Positions 24,946-34,200 of a stretch of 64,000 nucleotides of DNA are shown here, piece after piece; within the stretch, counting starts at the first letter, position 1; every line of letters starts with the position of its first letter. The stretch spans positions 8,513-72,512 of the forward strand of contig NZ_JOII01000039.1 in NCBI RefSeq assembly GCF_000719955.1. The letters run 5' to 3'. Source of the DNA: Streptomyces albidoflavus (GTDB lineage: Bacteria > Actinomycetota > Actinomycetes > Streptomycetales > Streptomycetaceae). The notes beneath the pieces were generated by a model, which saw only the letters and a program-made list of their open reading frames with translations, was not told where the DNA came from and did no database searches. Made by a program: the position numbers and the translations under genes.

Positions 24946-26016
24946 ATGTCTGAAACCCCCACCGGAGCCTCGTACGCCGCCGCCGGCGTCGACATCGAAG
25001 CGGGTGACCGCGCGGTCGAGCTGATGAAGGACTGGGTGCGCAAGACCCGGCGCCCCGAGGTCCTCGGCGGCATCGGCGGCTTCGCCGGCCTCTTCGACGC
25101 CTCCGCCCTCAAGGGGTACGAGCGGCCGCTGCTCGCCTCCGCCACCGACGGCGTCGGCACCAAGGTCGACCTCGCCCGGCAGCTCGGCGTCTACGACACC
25201 ATCGGCCACGACCTGGTCGCCATGGTCATGGACGACATCGTGGTCTGCGGGGCGGAGCCGCTCTTCATGACCGACTACATCTGCGTCGGCAAGGTCCACC
25301 CCGAGCGGGTCGCCGCCATCGTCAAGGGCATCGCCGAGGGCTGCGTCCTCGCCGGGTGCGCGCTGGTCGGCGGCGAGACCGCCGAGCACCCGGGGCTGCT
25401 CGGGCCGGACGACTTCGACGTGGCGGGCGCGGGCACCGGCGTCGTCGAGGCCGACCGGCTGCTCGGCCCGGACCGCATCCGCGAGGGCGACGCGGTGATC
25501 GCGATGGCCTCCTCCGGTCTTCACTCCAACGGGTACTCGCTCGTCCGCCACGTGGTCTTCGACCGGGCCGGCTGGAGCCTGGACCGCGAGGTGCCGGAGT
25601 TCGGCCGCACCCTCGGCGAGGAGCTGCTGGAGCCGACCAAGATCTACTCGCTCGACTGCCTGATGCTGACCCGCACCACCGCGGTCCACGCCTTCTCGCA
25701 CATCACCGGCGGCGGCCTCGCCGCCAACCTGGCCCGCGTCGTCCCGGACGGGCTGCACGCCCGGATCGACCGGGCGACCTGGACCCCGGCCCCCGTCTTC
25801 GACCTGATCGGCAAGGCCGGCCAGGTGGATCGGCTCGAACTGGAGAAGACGCTGAACATGGGCGTCGGCATGATGGCCGTCGTCCCGGCCGGCTCGGTGG
25901 AGATCGCCCTGACCACGCTGCGCGACCGCGGGGTCGACGCCTGGGTGGCCGGCGAGATCACCCGGCGCGGCGACGAGGCGACCGGCGCGACCCTGACGGG
26001 CGACTACGCGGCCTGA
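24946..26016 (+). CDS. purM: Phosphoribosylformylglycinamidine cyclo-ligase (AIR synthetase)
   Basis: The 356-residue enzyme cyclises FGAM to AIR using ATP, step 5. Blocks: GIGGFAGLFD, LASATDGVGTKV, GHDLVAMVMDDIVVCGAEPLFM, GGETAEHPG, ASSGLHSNGYSLVR and HITGGGL. ATG 24946 gives the usual Streptomyces length. It is probably co-transcribed with purF and ends in a 14-bp hairpin. Confidence 0.96.
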   Translation: MSETPTGASYAAAGVDIEAGDRAVELMKDWVRKTRRPEVLGGIGGFAGLFDASALKGYERPLLASATDGVGTKVDLARQLGVYDTIGHDLVAMVMDDIVVCGAEPLFMTDYICVGKVHPERVAAIVKGIAEGCVLAGCALVGGETAEHPGLLGPDDFDVAGAGTGVVEADRLLGPDRIREGDAVIAMASSGLHSNGYSLVRHVVFDRAGWSLDREVPEFGRTLGEELLEPTKIYSLDCLMLTRTTAVHAFSHITGGGLAANLARVVPDGLHARIDRATWTPAPVFDLIGKAGQVDRLELEKTLNMGVGMMAVVPAGSVEIALTTLRDRGVDAWVAGEITRRGDEATGATLTGDYAA

Positions 26017-26023
26017 GGCGGAC

Positions 26024-26061
26024 GGTGCCGCGCCGTGGCCACCCGGTCACGGCGCGGCACC
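26024..26061 (+). terminator. Terminator after purM
   Basis: GGTGCCGCGCCGTG and its complement form a 14-bp perfect stem with a 10-nt loop, 8 nt past the purM stop. Confidence 0.75.
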
Positions 26062-26363
26062 CGCCGACGGCGGTGACCAGGTATGACGATCATGGCTTCG
26101 AGGAAGACGGCGCGAGCGGGCCGACCGGCCCGGAAGCTGCCGACGGGACCGAGGGCGGTGGCGCGGATCGCGCCGTCGCCGGCCCGGCCCGGGACCGGCG
26201 CAGCCAAGGCGGCGGTCCCCGGGTGGCCGCGCGGTGCGCGGGTGCGCACGCTTCAGCGCGTGGCTCGCACCACGCGCTCGCTCACTCGGTCCGTTGTCGC
26301 GCAGGACAGCACAGAACCCGGTCCGGAACCTGGGTGGTCCCTGACCGGGTGCTCAGTGCGAAG
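26062..26363. other. Intergenic, no gene supported
   Basis: Between convergent purM and the DUF3073 gene. Short open frames on both strands are Arg/Ala-rich with no SD and no recognisable sequence. Confidence 0.4.
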
Positions 26364-26615
26364 TCAAGCGCCGCGGCGTTGCTTCGACGCGGGACCGGAC
26401 TCGTCGTCCTCGTCCTCGTCGTCGTTGTACAAGTCCGCGTACTGTGCGTACGGGTCCTCGTCCTCGTCGTCCTCGAACGGCTCGCCGTTCGGAGGCTGAC
26501 TCGAAGTCGATGCGCCCAGCTCGCTGGCCAGACGCGACAGGTCAGTCCCGCCGCTGTTGTACTTCAGCTGGCGGGCGACCTTTGTCTGCTTGGCCTTGGC
26601 CCGGCCGCGCCCCAT
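26364..26615 (-). CDS. DUF3073 family protein
   Basis: The 83-residue protein has a conserved actinobacterial start MGRGRAKAKQTKVARQLKYNS, basic and nucleic-acid-like, and a very acidic tail (FEDDEDEDPYAQYADLYNDDEDEDDE). Function unknown. ATG 26615 has GAGGGG about 8 nt upstream on the minus strand. It lies downstream of and convergent with purM, a position I recall as conserved in Streptomyces. Confidence 0.88.
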   Translation of the reverse strand: MGRGRAKAKQTKVARQLKYNSGGTDLSRLASELGASTSSQPPNGEPFEDDEDEDPYAQYADLYNDDEDEDDESGPASKQRRGA

Positions 26616-27189
26616 GGCTCGACCCCCTCGGTGACGGGGCTCGACGGCCCCAGAGTCTTGACACGCGTTCATGTTTCGAGACGGACTCTCCGTGGGGAGT
26701 CCGTGCCCGTAGGGCTTCAACGGTACCTGCTTCCGCGTGCATCCGGTACGCCGCCCACCGGACGGACCGGTGGTCAGCACCGTCGAGGAGCCCCTGTCCT
26801 CGCTGGTCAGCTGCGAGTTTAACCCGCCCGCCGACGGCGACCCGCCGACGGGCGTGAGTCTTGTCTCCCCCCGGCCGGGTGCGCCGATCACCCTGACCGG
26901 TACCTGACCAACCGGCCTCCCACGCCCGCGTGCGCCGCTCGCGGGCCTGTTCAGAGCGTGATCGGACGACGGGCGAAGCGTGATCGCCCTGCTGGCGCGC
27001 CGTTTCCCCGGCCCGCGCCGGCCGCCGCGCACACCCGCGCGACACCGGCCGCCCCCGGGCGTTTCGACCGGTTACGTCCCGTAACCGTCCCGGGCCGCCC
27101 GGCCCTTGCCGGATCAGCCGAATCCCCCGCCGCACACCTCGGCGACGGGGGAAAATTGGCCGGAAATGATCGTCCGTCCGGGGTGCGGG
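26616..27189. other. Intergenic region between valine dehydrogenase and the DUF3073 gene
   Basis: Probably the long leader and promoter of the DUF3073 gene. A hairpin ACGGACTC/GAGTCCGT (26681-26704) lies 66 nt from its start. A perfect TTGACA on the plus strand (26658-26663) has no -10 partner at a usual distance. No gene is supported. Confidence 0.4.
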
Positions 27190-28272
27190 TCAGGCCCGGC
27201 GGCCCTCCGCCATGCGCTGTTCGGCGAGCCGGTCGGCGGCGGCGGCCGGGGGCACGCCGTCGGACTTCGCACGTGCGAAGATCTCCAGCGTCGTGTCGAA
27301 GATCTTCGCCGCCTTCTGCTTGCAGCGGTCGAAGTCGAAGCCGTGCAGCTCGTCGGCGACCTGGATGACACCGCCGGCGTTCACCACGTAGTCCGGCGCG
27401 TAGAGGATGCCGCGGTCGGCCAGGTCCTTCTCGATTCCGGGGTGGGCGAGCTGGTTGTTGGCCGCGCCGCAGACCACCTGCGCGGTGAGGACCGGGACCG
27501 ACGCGTCGTTCAGGGCGCCGCCGAGGGCGCACGGCGCGTAGATGTCGAGCCCGGCCGTGCGGATCAGCGCCTCGGTGTCGGGGGCGGCCGTGACCTCGGG
27601 GTGCCGCTCGGTGATGAGCCGGACGGCCTCCTCGCGGACGTCGGTGATGACGATCTCGGCGCCCTCGGCCAGGAGATGGCCGACCAGGTGCCGCCCGACC
27701 TTGCCGATCCCGGCCACACCCACCTTGCGCCCGCGCAGCGAGGGGTCGCCCCACTGGTGCTGGGCCGAGGCGCGCATGCCCTGGTAGACGCCGAAGGCGG
27801 TCAGGACCGAGGAGTCGCCGGCGCCGCCGTTCTCGGGGGAGCGCCCGGTGGTCCACCGGTTCTCGCGGGCGACCACGTCCATGTCGGCCACGTACGTCCC
27901 GACGTCGCATGCGGTGACGTACCGGCCGCCGAGCGAGGCGACGGCGCGGCCGTAGGCCAGCAGCAGTTCCTCGGTCTTGTCGCGCTCGGGGTCCCCGATG
28001 ATCACGGCCTTGCCGCCGCCGTGGTCGAGCCCGGCGAGGGCGTTCTTGTACGACATGCCGCGTGCGAGGTTGAGCGCGTCGGCGACCGCCTCGGCCTCGT
28101 CCGCGTAGGGGTAGAAGCGCGTGCCGCCGAGGGCCGGGCCCAGGGCGGTGCTGTGGAGGGCGATGACGGCCTTGAGGCCGCTGCTTCGGTCCTGGACGAG
28201 CACGACCTGCTCGTGGCCGCCCTGCTCCGAACGGAACAGGGTGTGCAGGACGCCGTCGGATACGTCGGTCAC
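27190..28272 (-). CDS. vdh: Valine (branched-chain amino acid) dehydrogenase
   Basis: The 360-residue Glu/Leu/Phe/Val dehydrogenase deaminates valine with NAD, feeding branched acyl-CoA precursors. Marks: [14 protein letters not shown], the catalytic Lys block [28 protein letters not shown], and the Rossmann loop [29 protein letters not shown] closes the fold. GTG 28272 is chosen because GGGAG lies 9 nt upstream and it gives the known N terminus [14 protein letters not shown]; frames starting further upstream are Arg-rich shadow. Confidence 0.93.
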   Translation of the reverse strand: MTDVSDGVLHTLFRSEQGGHEQVVLVQDRSSGLKAVIALHSTALGPALGGTRFYPYADEAEAVADALNLARGMSYKNALAGLDHGGGKAVIIGDPERDKTEELLLAYGRAVASLGGRYVTACDVGTYVADMDVVARENRWTTGRSPENGGAGDSSVLTAFGVYQGMRASAQHQWGDPSLRGRKVGVAGIGKVGRHLVGHLLAEGAEIVITDVREEAVRLITERHPEVTAAPDTEALIRTAGLDIYAPCALGGALNDASVPVLTAQVVCGAANNQLAHPGIEKDLADRGILYAPDYVVNAGGVIQVADELHGFDFDRCKQKAAKIFDTTLEIFARAKSDGVPPAAAADRLAEQRMAEGRRA

Positions 28273-28456
28273 GGTGGTGACTCCCGGTGAGATGCGGCGG
28301 ATGGGCGGAGTCCGTAAAGGTGGCGGACGCCGTGGCATGAGGGTAGAACGAGCCCGTGCCGCGGTCGTCCCCCGAGCCCGATCTTCCCTCGCCCGGGTGG
28401 CCCGGCGTGGCACGATGCGCGAGGTGTCCGAGCTGGTGTCACAGGGAGGGAGCGGG

Positions 28457-29335
28457 GTGCCCCAGGTGTCCGCGGTGAGGTTTCCGTACGCGTCGTACCT
28501 GCGGGTCTACGAACCGCTCGGCGCGTTCCCCGAACCCGAGCGCGGCCACTGGGAGCGGTACGCCCACGAGGCCGAGCCGCCCGCCGTCGAGGAGGAGCTG
28601 CGGGCCCGGCTCACCGCCGTGCTCGCGACCCCGCCGCTGCCCGCCCCGGAGCGGGAGAGCGCCGACGCCTTCGTGCTCTGGTCCGGCGACACCCCGCTGA
28701 TCTGCCCCTGGACGACCCGGCTGCGGTGCTGGGAGGCGCTCGGCGAGACGGCCGAGCTCTTCCCGCCGACGGTGCTGGACGCCGCCCTGCCCCCGGCCGT
28801 CCGCGAGCGGGCCGCCGCCGACCACGCCCGCCACCTGGAGCGCCACCCCGACGCCCGCGCCTGGATCAGGCAGGCCGCCTGGTCGGTCCCGCTCAGCTGG
28901 TTCGTGCTGGTCGGCGACGAGGACCGGGAGTACGACCGGGGTGCGGAGAACGAGGCTCCGCTGCTGCGCTACCGCACCCCGATGGCCCAGGCCCGCCGCC
29001 GGGTGGCCCGCGGGCTGCGCGCGCTGCGCGACAGCGTGGCCGCGGCCGATCCCTCCGAGCGGGGGGTGCGCCAGGCCGGGGGGCCGCTGGTGACGAGCCT
29101 GGTAGATGTAGGGCGGTGGCTGGAGGAGTTCCATCCGCGGGCGCTGGTCGAGCTGGACTACGGCGGGCTGGTGCACGTGCTCCCGCCGGAGCTGCTCGAC
29201 GCCGACCGTTCCGCGGCCGACGTCGCCTCGGGCATCCGCGCGCTGGGCGTCGGCGACGACGTGGTGGCGGGCGAGGCGTACGCGCGGCTCGTCGAGCGGT
29301 GGCGTGCGGTCCGCGAGAGGCAGTTCGCCAACTGA
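28457..29335 (+). CDS. Conserved hypothetical protein, actinobacterial
   Basis: The 292-residue soluble protein begins [32 protein letters not shown]. No catalytic motif was recognised; it is rich in Trp and acidic residues ([40 protein letters not shown]). GTG 28457 is chosen because GGGAGGG lies 6 nt upstream; earlier GTG/ATG codons at 28415 and 28436 lack one. It is divergent from vdh and upstream of bldC. The match to a gene in the same position in S. coelicolor is recalled, not checked. Confidence 0.7.
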   Translation: MPQVSAVRFPYASYLRVYEPLGAFPEPERGHWERYAHEAEPPAVEEELRARLTAVLATPPLPAPERESADAFVLWSGDTPLICPWTTRLRCWEALGETAELFPPTVLDAALPPAVRERAAADHARHLERHPDARAWIRQAAWSVPLSWFVLVGDEDREYDRGAENEAPLLRYRTPMAQARRRVARGLRALRDSVAAADPSERGVRQAGGPLVTSLVDVGRWLEEFHPRALVELDYGGLVHVLPPELLDADRSAADVASGIRALGVGDDVVAGEAYARLVERWRAVRERQFAN

Positions 29336-29368
29336 GCCGGCGGCGGCCGGGGCCCAGGGGCCCGTCCG

Positions 29369-29389
29369 GGGACCTAGGTCCTAGGTCCC
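29369..29389. promoter_or_regulatory. Perfect palindrome with two CTAG words
   Basis: Arm GGGACCTAGG, one central T, then CCTAGGTCCC. CTAG is rare in Streptomyces DNA, so two within 21 nt is striking. It may be an operator or a terminator of the preceding gene. Confidence 0.5.
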
Positions 29390-29475
29390 GATCCGGGCGT
29401 ATGCCTCAAACGTGAGGGAACCCACGGAGACGGGATCTTGCGTCCTTCCCCCGCCCTCGTGCCAAAATAGGACAA

Positions 29476-29494
29476 GGAGCCCGGTGCGGGCTCC
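29476..29494 (+). terminator. Short hairpin after the hypothetical gene
   Basis: GGAGCCCG, loop GTG, CGGGCTCC: perfect 8-bp stem, 140 nt past the stop. Confidence 0.4.
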
Positions 29495-29784
29495 ATTCGC
29501 CCAACTAGGGGCGGATTGCTCACCCTTGTTCTCTTTGGGCGGTGTGGTGGCTCCTGATCACTCCTGTGACTGATCGTCACGGGGGTGTGACTGTCCGCTA
29601 TGGCACGGTCCATCGGCTTACCGCCGCTGATGGCCACCTGAGAGGGCAATTCCATCGGTTTGGCCGACGTGGCTGGACGGATGGTGTAGTTGTAGTGCCG
29701 AGGACAAGCCGTTCGTCCTATAACCGACTCGACCCGCGTCCGCCATTTCGGGCAACGTGGGTCAAGGTGCAGAATTTAGAGGAA

Positions 29785-29806
29785 AGAACCGAGAAGGTTC
29801 GGTTCT
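29785..29806 (+). promoter_or_regulatory. Hairpin in the bldC leader next to the SD
   Basis: AGAACCGA and TCGGTTCT form an 8-bp stem with a 6-nt loop, ending 4 nt before the GAGGAGG that serves bldC. It could influence translation. Confidence 0.5.
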
Positions 29807-29822
29807 CCCGAGGAGGCCGCTC

Positions 29823-30029
29823 ATGACCGCTCGCACCCCTGATGCCGAGCCGCTGCTGACCCCCGCTGAGGTCGCCACGATGTTCCGTGTCGACCCCAAG
29901 ACGGTCACGCGCTGGGCGAAGGCTGGCAAGCTCACGTCGATCCGCACGCTCGGCGGACACCGCCGTTACCGCGAGGCCGAGGTCCGCGCACTGCTCGCGG
30001 GCATCCCGCAGCAGCGCAGCGAAGCCTGA
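29823..30029 (+). CDS. bldC: Developmental regulator BldC, MerR-like DNA-binding protein
   Basis: The 68-residue protein is a stand-alone MerR-type winged HTH that delays entry into development in Streptomyces. The sequence PLLTPAEVATMFRVDPKTVTRWAKAGKLTSIRTLGGHRRYREAEV matches BldC as I recall it (read in pieces). Unlike MerR proteins it has no effector or dimerisation domain and binds direct repeats cooperatively. ATG 29823 follows GAGGAGG by about 7 nt. It is followed by a strong intrinsic terminator, so it is monocistronic. Confidence 0.97.
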   Translation: MTARTPDAEPLLTPAEVATMFRVDPKTVTRWAKAGKLTSIRTLGGHRRYREAEVRALLAGIPQQRSEA

Positions 30030-30172
30030 AAAACCGCCTGAAACAGGGCGTTTCCGGGTCCCCCAACCCGGCGTGCGCCCGTCACGGCCTCGCACAGCAC
30101 CCCATAGCTCCACACGACGCGGTGGTCCGCCCCAACGGACCCCGTCCCCGTACCCCACGGGTAAGTCGTTCT

Positions 30173-30211
30173 GATCGCGCTGGACTCCGCCGGGTCCAGC
30201 GCGATCTTTTT
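30173..30211 (+). terminator. Intrinsic terminator of bldC
   Basis: GATCGCGCTGGAC pairs over 13 bp with GTCCAGCGCGATC and is followed by TTTTT, a textbook Rho-independent terminator that is unusual in this window for having a U-run. Confidence 0.85.
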
Positions 30212-30605
30212 GTGCCCGCGAGCCGCCGAGTCCCGCCCGCCGGCGCTTCCGGATGACCTCCAGCTCCTCCCGCCGCACCCCTCGCACCTGCGCGGATCTG
30301 TCCCGTACGGGTCTCCCGGAGGACTCCGCGGGCGGGGTCGGTCAAGCGGGAACCCGGGCCGGGGAAGGCTCCCCGGGGAACTCGCCGGTAGCCTCCGGGA
30401 GCGGTGCAATTGCACATATTAAATTGATCGGTTGTATGGGGCGGTTAAAGTGCACCCCTTCAGAAACTCTTTCGGTGACACCCGTCACATGCCGCCCGTC
30501 TTGTCCTCCGGGTGGCGGTTGCACTATTGGGGACCGCCGCTCCAGGCGGCCGGCCGCTCACCCTCCACCCTGGCACCGCCGGCGCCCGCGTGCGGCCGTC
30601 CTTGG
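30212..30605. other. Intergenic region with an AT-rich palindrome
   Basis: A 12-nt perfect palindrome GTGCAATTGCAC (30404-30415) opens a locally AT-rich stretch (ATATTAAATTGATCGG) that stands out from the surrounding 70+% GC. No gene with an SD begins here on either strand. Confidence 0.45.
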
Positions 30606-30884
30606 TCATCCGGTGGCGGGACCTTCGTCACGTGCGGCCGCGCCGGCCTCCGCCAGCCGCCGCAGCCGCCCGCAGACCGCGCACCGCCCGGTCCGGTGGC
30701 GCGTGCCGACGGCGGCCGCGAGGTGGGCGCGGAGCAGGGCGCGGGTCGCGTGGCGCGGACGGGCGGCCGGTGGGCCCTGGATGCCCGCGAGGGGCCCCGG
30801 GGCGGCCTCGTGGGCAACGCCGTCCGCGCGGGGCGGGTCAGGGTCCTCGGCGGGCGGCAGAGCGGCTGTGGCGGACTCCGGCAC
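30606..30884 (-). CDS. Small CxxC protein, DUF6274-like
   Basis: The 92-residue product has a variable acidic N terminus and a conserved-looking core HATRALLRAHLAAAVGTRHR followed by TGRCAVCGRLRRL, with a CxxC that could bind a metal. It resembles the actinobacterial DUF6274 family from memory. The strongest evidence for a real gene is GGAGGTGA six bases before GTG 30884. Its minus orientation places it between bldC (convergent) and tRNA-Asp/hrpA. Function unknown. Confidence 0.6.
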   Translation of the reverse strand: MPESATAALPPAEDPDPPRADGVAHEAAPGPLAGIQGPPAARPRHATRALLRAHLAAAVGTRHRTGRCAVCGRLRRLAEAGAAARDEGPATG

Positions 30885-31006
30885 GGGTCACCTCCCCGGG
30901 GCGCGCGGCGCGGCCACGCCGGGCCCCGCTGCCTGAGTACCGGCGCCCGCGCGGACCGTCAAGACGGCGCGCTCCCTCGGCCAACTCCCGTGCGGGGCAA
31001 CGAAGA

Positions 31007-31034
31007 AGGCCCCACATCCGAAGATGTGGGGCCT
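31007..31034 (-). terminator. Terminator of tRNA-Asp (copy 1)
   Basis: AGGCCCCACATC and complement, 12 bp, with a CGAA loop, directly 3' of the minus-strand tRNA; followed by CTTCTTCG in the sense direction. Confidence 0.75.
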
Positions 31035-31040
31035 CAACTG

Positions 31041-31115
31041 CGGTCCTGACGGGATTTGAACCCGCGGCCTCCACCTTGACAGGGTGGCGAGCACTCCAAA
31101 CTGCTCCACAGGACC
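31041..31115 (-). tRNA. tRNA-Asp(GTC), copy 1
   Basis: 75 nt, acceptor GGTCCTG/CAGGACC, discriminator G, anticodon loop CTGTCAA, T loop TTCAAAT. Identical to the gene at 35507. Confidence 0.95.
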
Positions 31116-31251
31116 TTGCTGGTGCGCACCGCCCGTTTCCGCGCCGTGCTGCGAGACAGGACTCTACCCCAGTCCCGGCCCACCACGCGAACTCGCTCTG
31201 CGCGACCGCCCGCTCACGCTCCGGGCGCCCCTCCCGCGGGCCCCGCCGGCC

Positions 31252-34200
31252 TCACGGGGCCGCCGCGTCCACCGCCTTCACGATGCGTTTGTCGGAGACC
31301 GGGTACGCCGTCCCGAGGGCGTGCGCGAAGTAGCTGACCCGGAGTTCCTCGATCATCCAGCGGATCTCCAGGACCTCCTTCGGTACGGGTCTGCCCTGCG
31401 GCAACTGCTCCAGCAGCCACGCGTACTCGTCCTGCATCTCCTTGACCTTGGCCATCCGCGTCGTGTCGCGCTGCACCCCGGTCGGCATCTGGGCCAGGCG
31501 CCGGTCGGCCGCGACCAGGTAGCGCTTGAGGTCGCCGAGGCGCCCGAGGCCCGCCTCCGTGACGAAGCCCGGGTGGATCAGCGCCGAGACCTGCGCGCGG
31601 ACGTCGGCGAGGTTGGCCAGCAGCGCCGGCGAACGCGTCGACTTCAGCCGCCGCTCGACCGCGCCCCAGGCCGCCAGCACCTGCTGGACCTGCTGGATCG
31701 CCCGCAGCGTGGTGTCCACCAGGTCCGCGCGCACCTTCTCGTACAGCTTCCGGTACGCCTCCTCGTCCCAGGCGGGCCCGCCGTGGTCGGCGATGAGGCG
31801 GTCGGCGGCGGCCGTCGCGCAGTCCTCGAAGAGGGCCTGGACGGAGCCGTGCGGGTTGGCCGAGAGGTTGAGCTTCTGCTGGTTGGTGAGGCGGTCGGCG
31901 GCGAACTTGGCCGGGTTGACCGGGATGTTGAGCAGGATCAGCCGCCGGATGCCGCGCCGCATCGCCTGCCGCTGCTCGGCGGGCGAGTCGAAGAGGCGCA
32001 CGGCGACCGAGGAACCCTCGTCCACCAGGGCCGGGTACGCCTTGACCGGCTGGCCGGCGCGGCGCGTCTCGAAGACCTCCGGCAGCGCGCCGATCGTCCA
32101 GTCCGTCAGCCCCGACCGCTCGATCGAGGGGCCGCCGGAGCGCTCGGCGGTGGCCGCGGCCGCCTTGGAGAGGGCCTGGCGGGCCTTGGGGCGCAGCTTG
32201 AGCTTGAGCGCCTCCAGGTCCTTGTCCTCGGCGAGGGCGCGGCGCCGCTCGTCGACGATCCGGAAGGTGATCTTCAGGTGGTCGGGGACCCGCGAGGTGT
32301 CGAAGTCGTCGCCGGTCACCGGGACGCCCACGATCCGCTGCAGCTCGCGCGCCAGCGTCACCGGCAGCGGCTCCTGGAGCGGGGCCGCGCGCTCGAGGAA
32401 CGCCTGCGCGTAGTTGGGCGCGGGCACGTAGTGGCGGCGGATCGGCTTCGGCAGCGAGCGGATCAGCTCGGTGACGACCTCCTCGCGCAGCCCCGGGATC
32501 TGCCAGTCGAACCCCTCGTCGGTGACCTGGTTGAGCACCTGGAGCGGGATGTGCACGGTCACACCGTCCGCGTCCGCCCCCGGCTCGAACTGGTACGTCA
32601 CCCGGAACTTCAGCCCGCCCTGCCGCCAGGAGTCCGGGTAGTCGGCCTTGGTGACCGCCTGCGCCGCCTCCGTCAGCAGCATGGAGCGCTCGAAGTCGAG
32701 GAGTTCGGGCTCCTCCTTCTGCTTCCGCTTCCACCAGGAGTCGAAGTGCGCGCCGGAGACCACCTCGGCCGGCACCCGCTGGTCGTAGAAGTCGAAGAGC
32801 GTCTCGTCGTCGACCATGATGTCGCGGCGCCGCGCCCGGTGCTCCAGCTCCTCGACCTCGGTCAGCAGCTTCCGGTTGGCCGCGAAGAACTGGTGGTGGG
32901 TGCGCCAGTCACCCTCGACCAGGGCGTTGCGAATGAAAAGGTCCCGGGAGACCTCCGGGTCGATCCGGCCGTAGTTGACCTTCCGGTGCGCCACGATCGG
33001 CACGCCGTACAGCGTCACCTTCTCGTAGGCGACGACGGCGGCCTGATCCTTCTCCCAGTGCGGCTCGCTGTACGTCCGCTTCACCAGGTGCCCGGCGAGC
33101 GGCTCGACCCACTCCGGTTCGATCCTCGCGTTGACCCGCGCCCAGAGCCGGGAGGTCTCCACCAGCTCGGCCGACATCAGGAACCGCGGCGGCTTCTTGA
33201 AGAGCGCCGAACCGGGGAAGACCGCGAACTTCGCGCCCCGGGCGCCCAGGTACTCGTTCCGGCCGCCGCGTGCGCCCTCGCGCCCCTGCTTGGCGGCGGA
33301 GGCGGCCGGCGTCGCGGACTCCTTCACGTCCTTCATGCCGATGTGCGACAGCAGACCGGAGAGGAGCGAGATGTGGACCGGCTCGTCGGCCGCGTCCTCC
33401 TCGCGCAGCTCCAGGCCCATCTGCTTGGCCACGGTCCGCAGCTGCGTGTAGATGTCCTGCCACTCGCGGATCCGCAGGTAGTTGAGGTACTCCGCCTTGC
33501 ACATCCGGCGGAACCCGGAGGAGGAGCGCTCCTTCTGCTGCGCCCGCAGGTACCGCCAGAGGTTGAGGAAGCCGAGGAAGTCGCTGGTCTCGTCCCGGAA
33601 CCGGGCGTGCTGCTGGTCGGCCTGGGCCTGCTTCTCGGAGGGCCGCTCGCGCGGGTCCTGGATCGACAGGGCGGCCGCGATCACCATGACCTCGCGGACG
33701 CAGCCGTTCCGGTCGGCCTCCAGCACCATCCGGGCCAGCCGCGGGTCGACCGGCAGCTGGGCCAGCCGGCGCCCCCGCTCGGTCAGCCGCTTGCGCGGGT
33801 CCTTCTCGGCCGGGTCCAGCGCGCCCAGCTCGGTCAGCAGCTGCACGCCGTCGCGGATGTTGCGGTGGTCCGGCGGGTCGATGAAGGGGAACTGCTCGAT
33901 GTCGCCGAGCCCGGCCGCCGTCATCTGGAGGATGACCGAGGCGAGGTTGGTCCGCAGGATCTCCGCGTCGGTGAACTCCGGCCGCGCGAGGAAGTCCTCC
34001 TCGGAGTAGAGCCGGATGCAGACCCCGTCCGAGGTACGGCCGCAGCGGCCCTTGCGCTGGTTGGCGCTGGCCTGCGAGACCGGCTCGATCGGCAGCCGCT
34101 GCACCTTGGTGCGGTGGCTGTACCGCGAGATGCGCGCGGTGCCCGGGTCGATGACGTACTTGATGCCGGGGACCGTCAGGGAGGTCTCGGCCACGTTGGT

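Larger units (their letters stand above)
29336..29822. other. Long intergenic region upstream of bldC
   Basis: 487 bp holding several structures: a 21-nt palindrome (29369-29389) with two CTAG words, a small hairpin (29476-29494), a TATAAC hexamer (29719-29724) that may be a bldC -10, and a hairpin just before the SD (29785-29806). Base composition is lower in GC than the flanks between about 29490 and 29790. No gene is supported. Confidence 0.5.

Noticed and set aside
26083..26499. Plus-strand gene overlapping the DUF3073 gene
   Set aside because: Arg/Ser-rich antisense translation with no SD; the conserved DUF3073 gene is on the other strand.
26658..26663. Promoter with perfect TTGACA
   Set aside because: No -10-like hexamer at 16-19 nt and no gene downstream on that strand.
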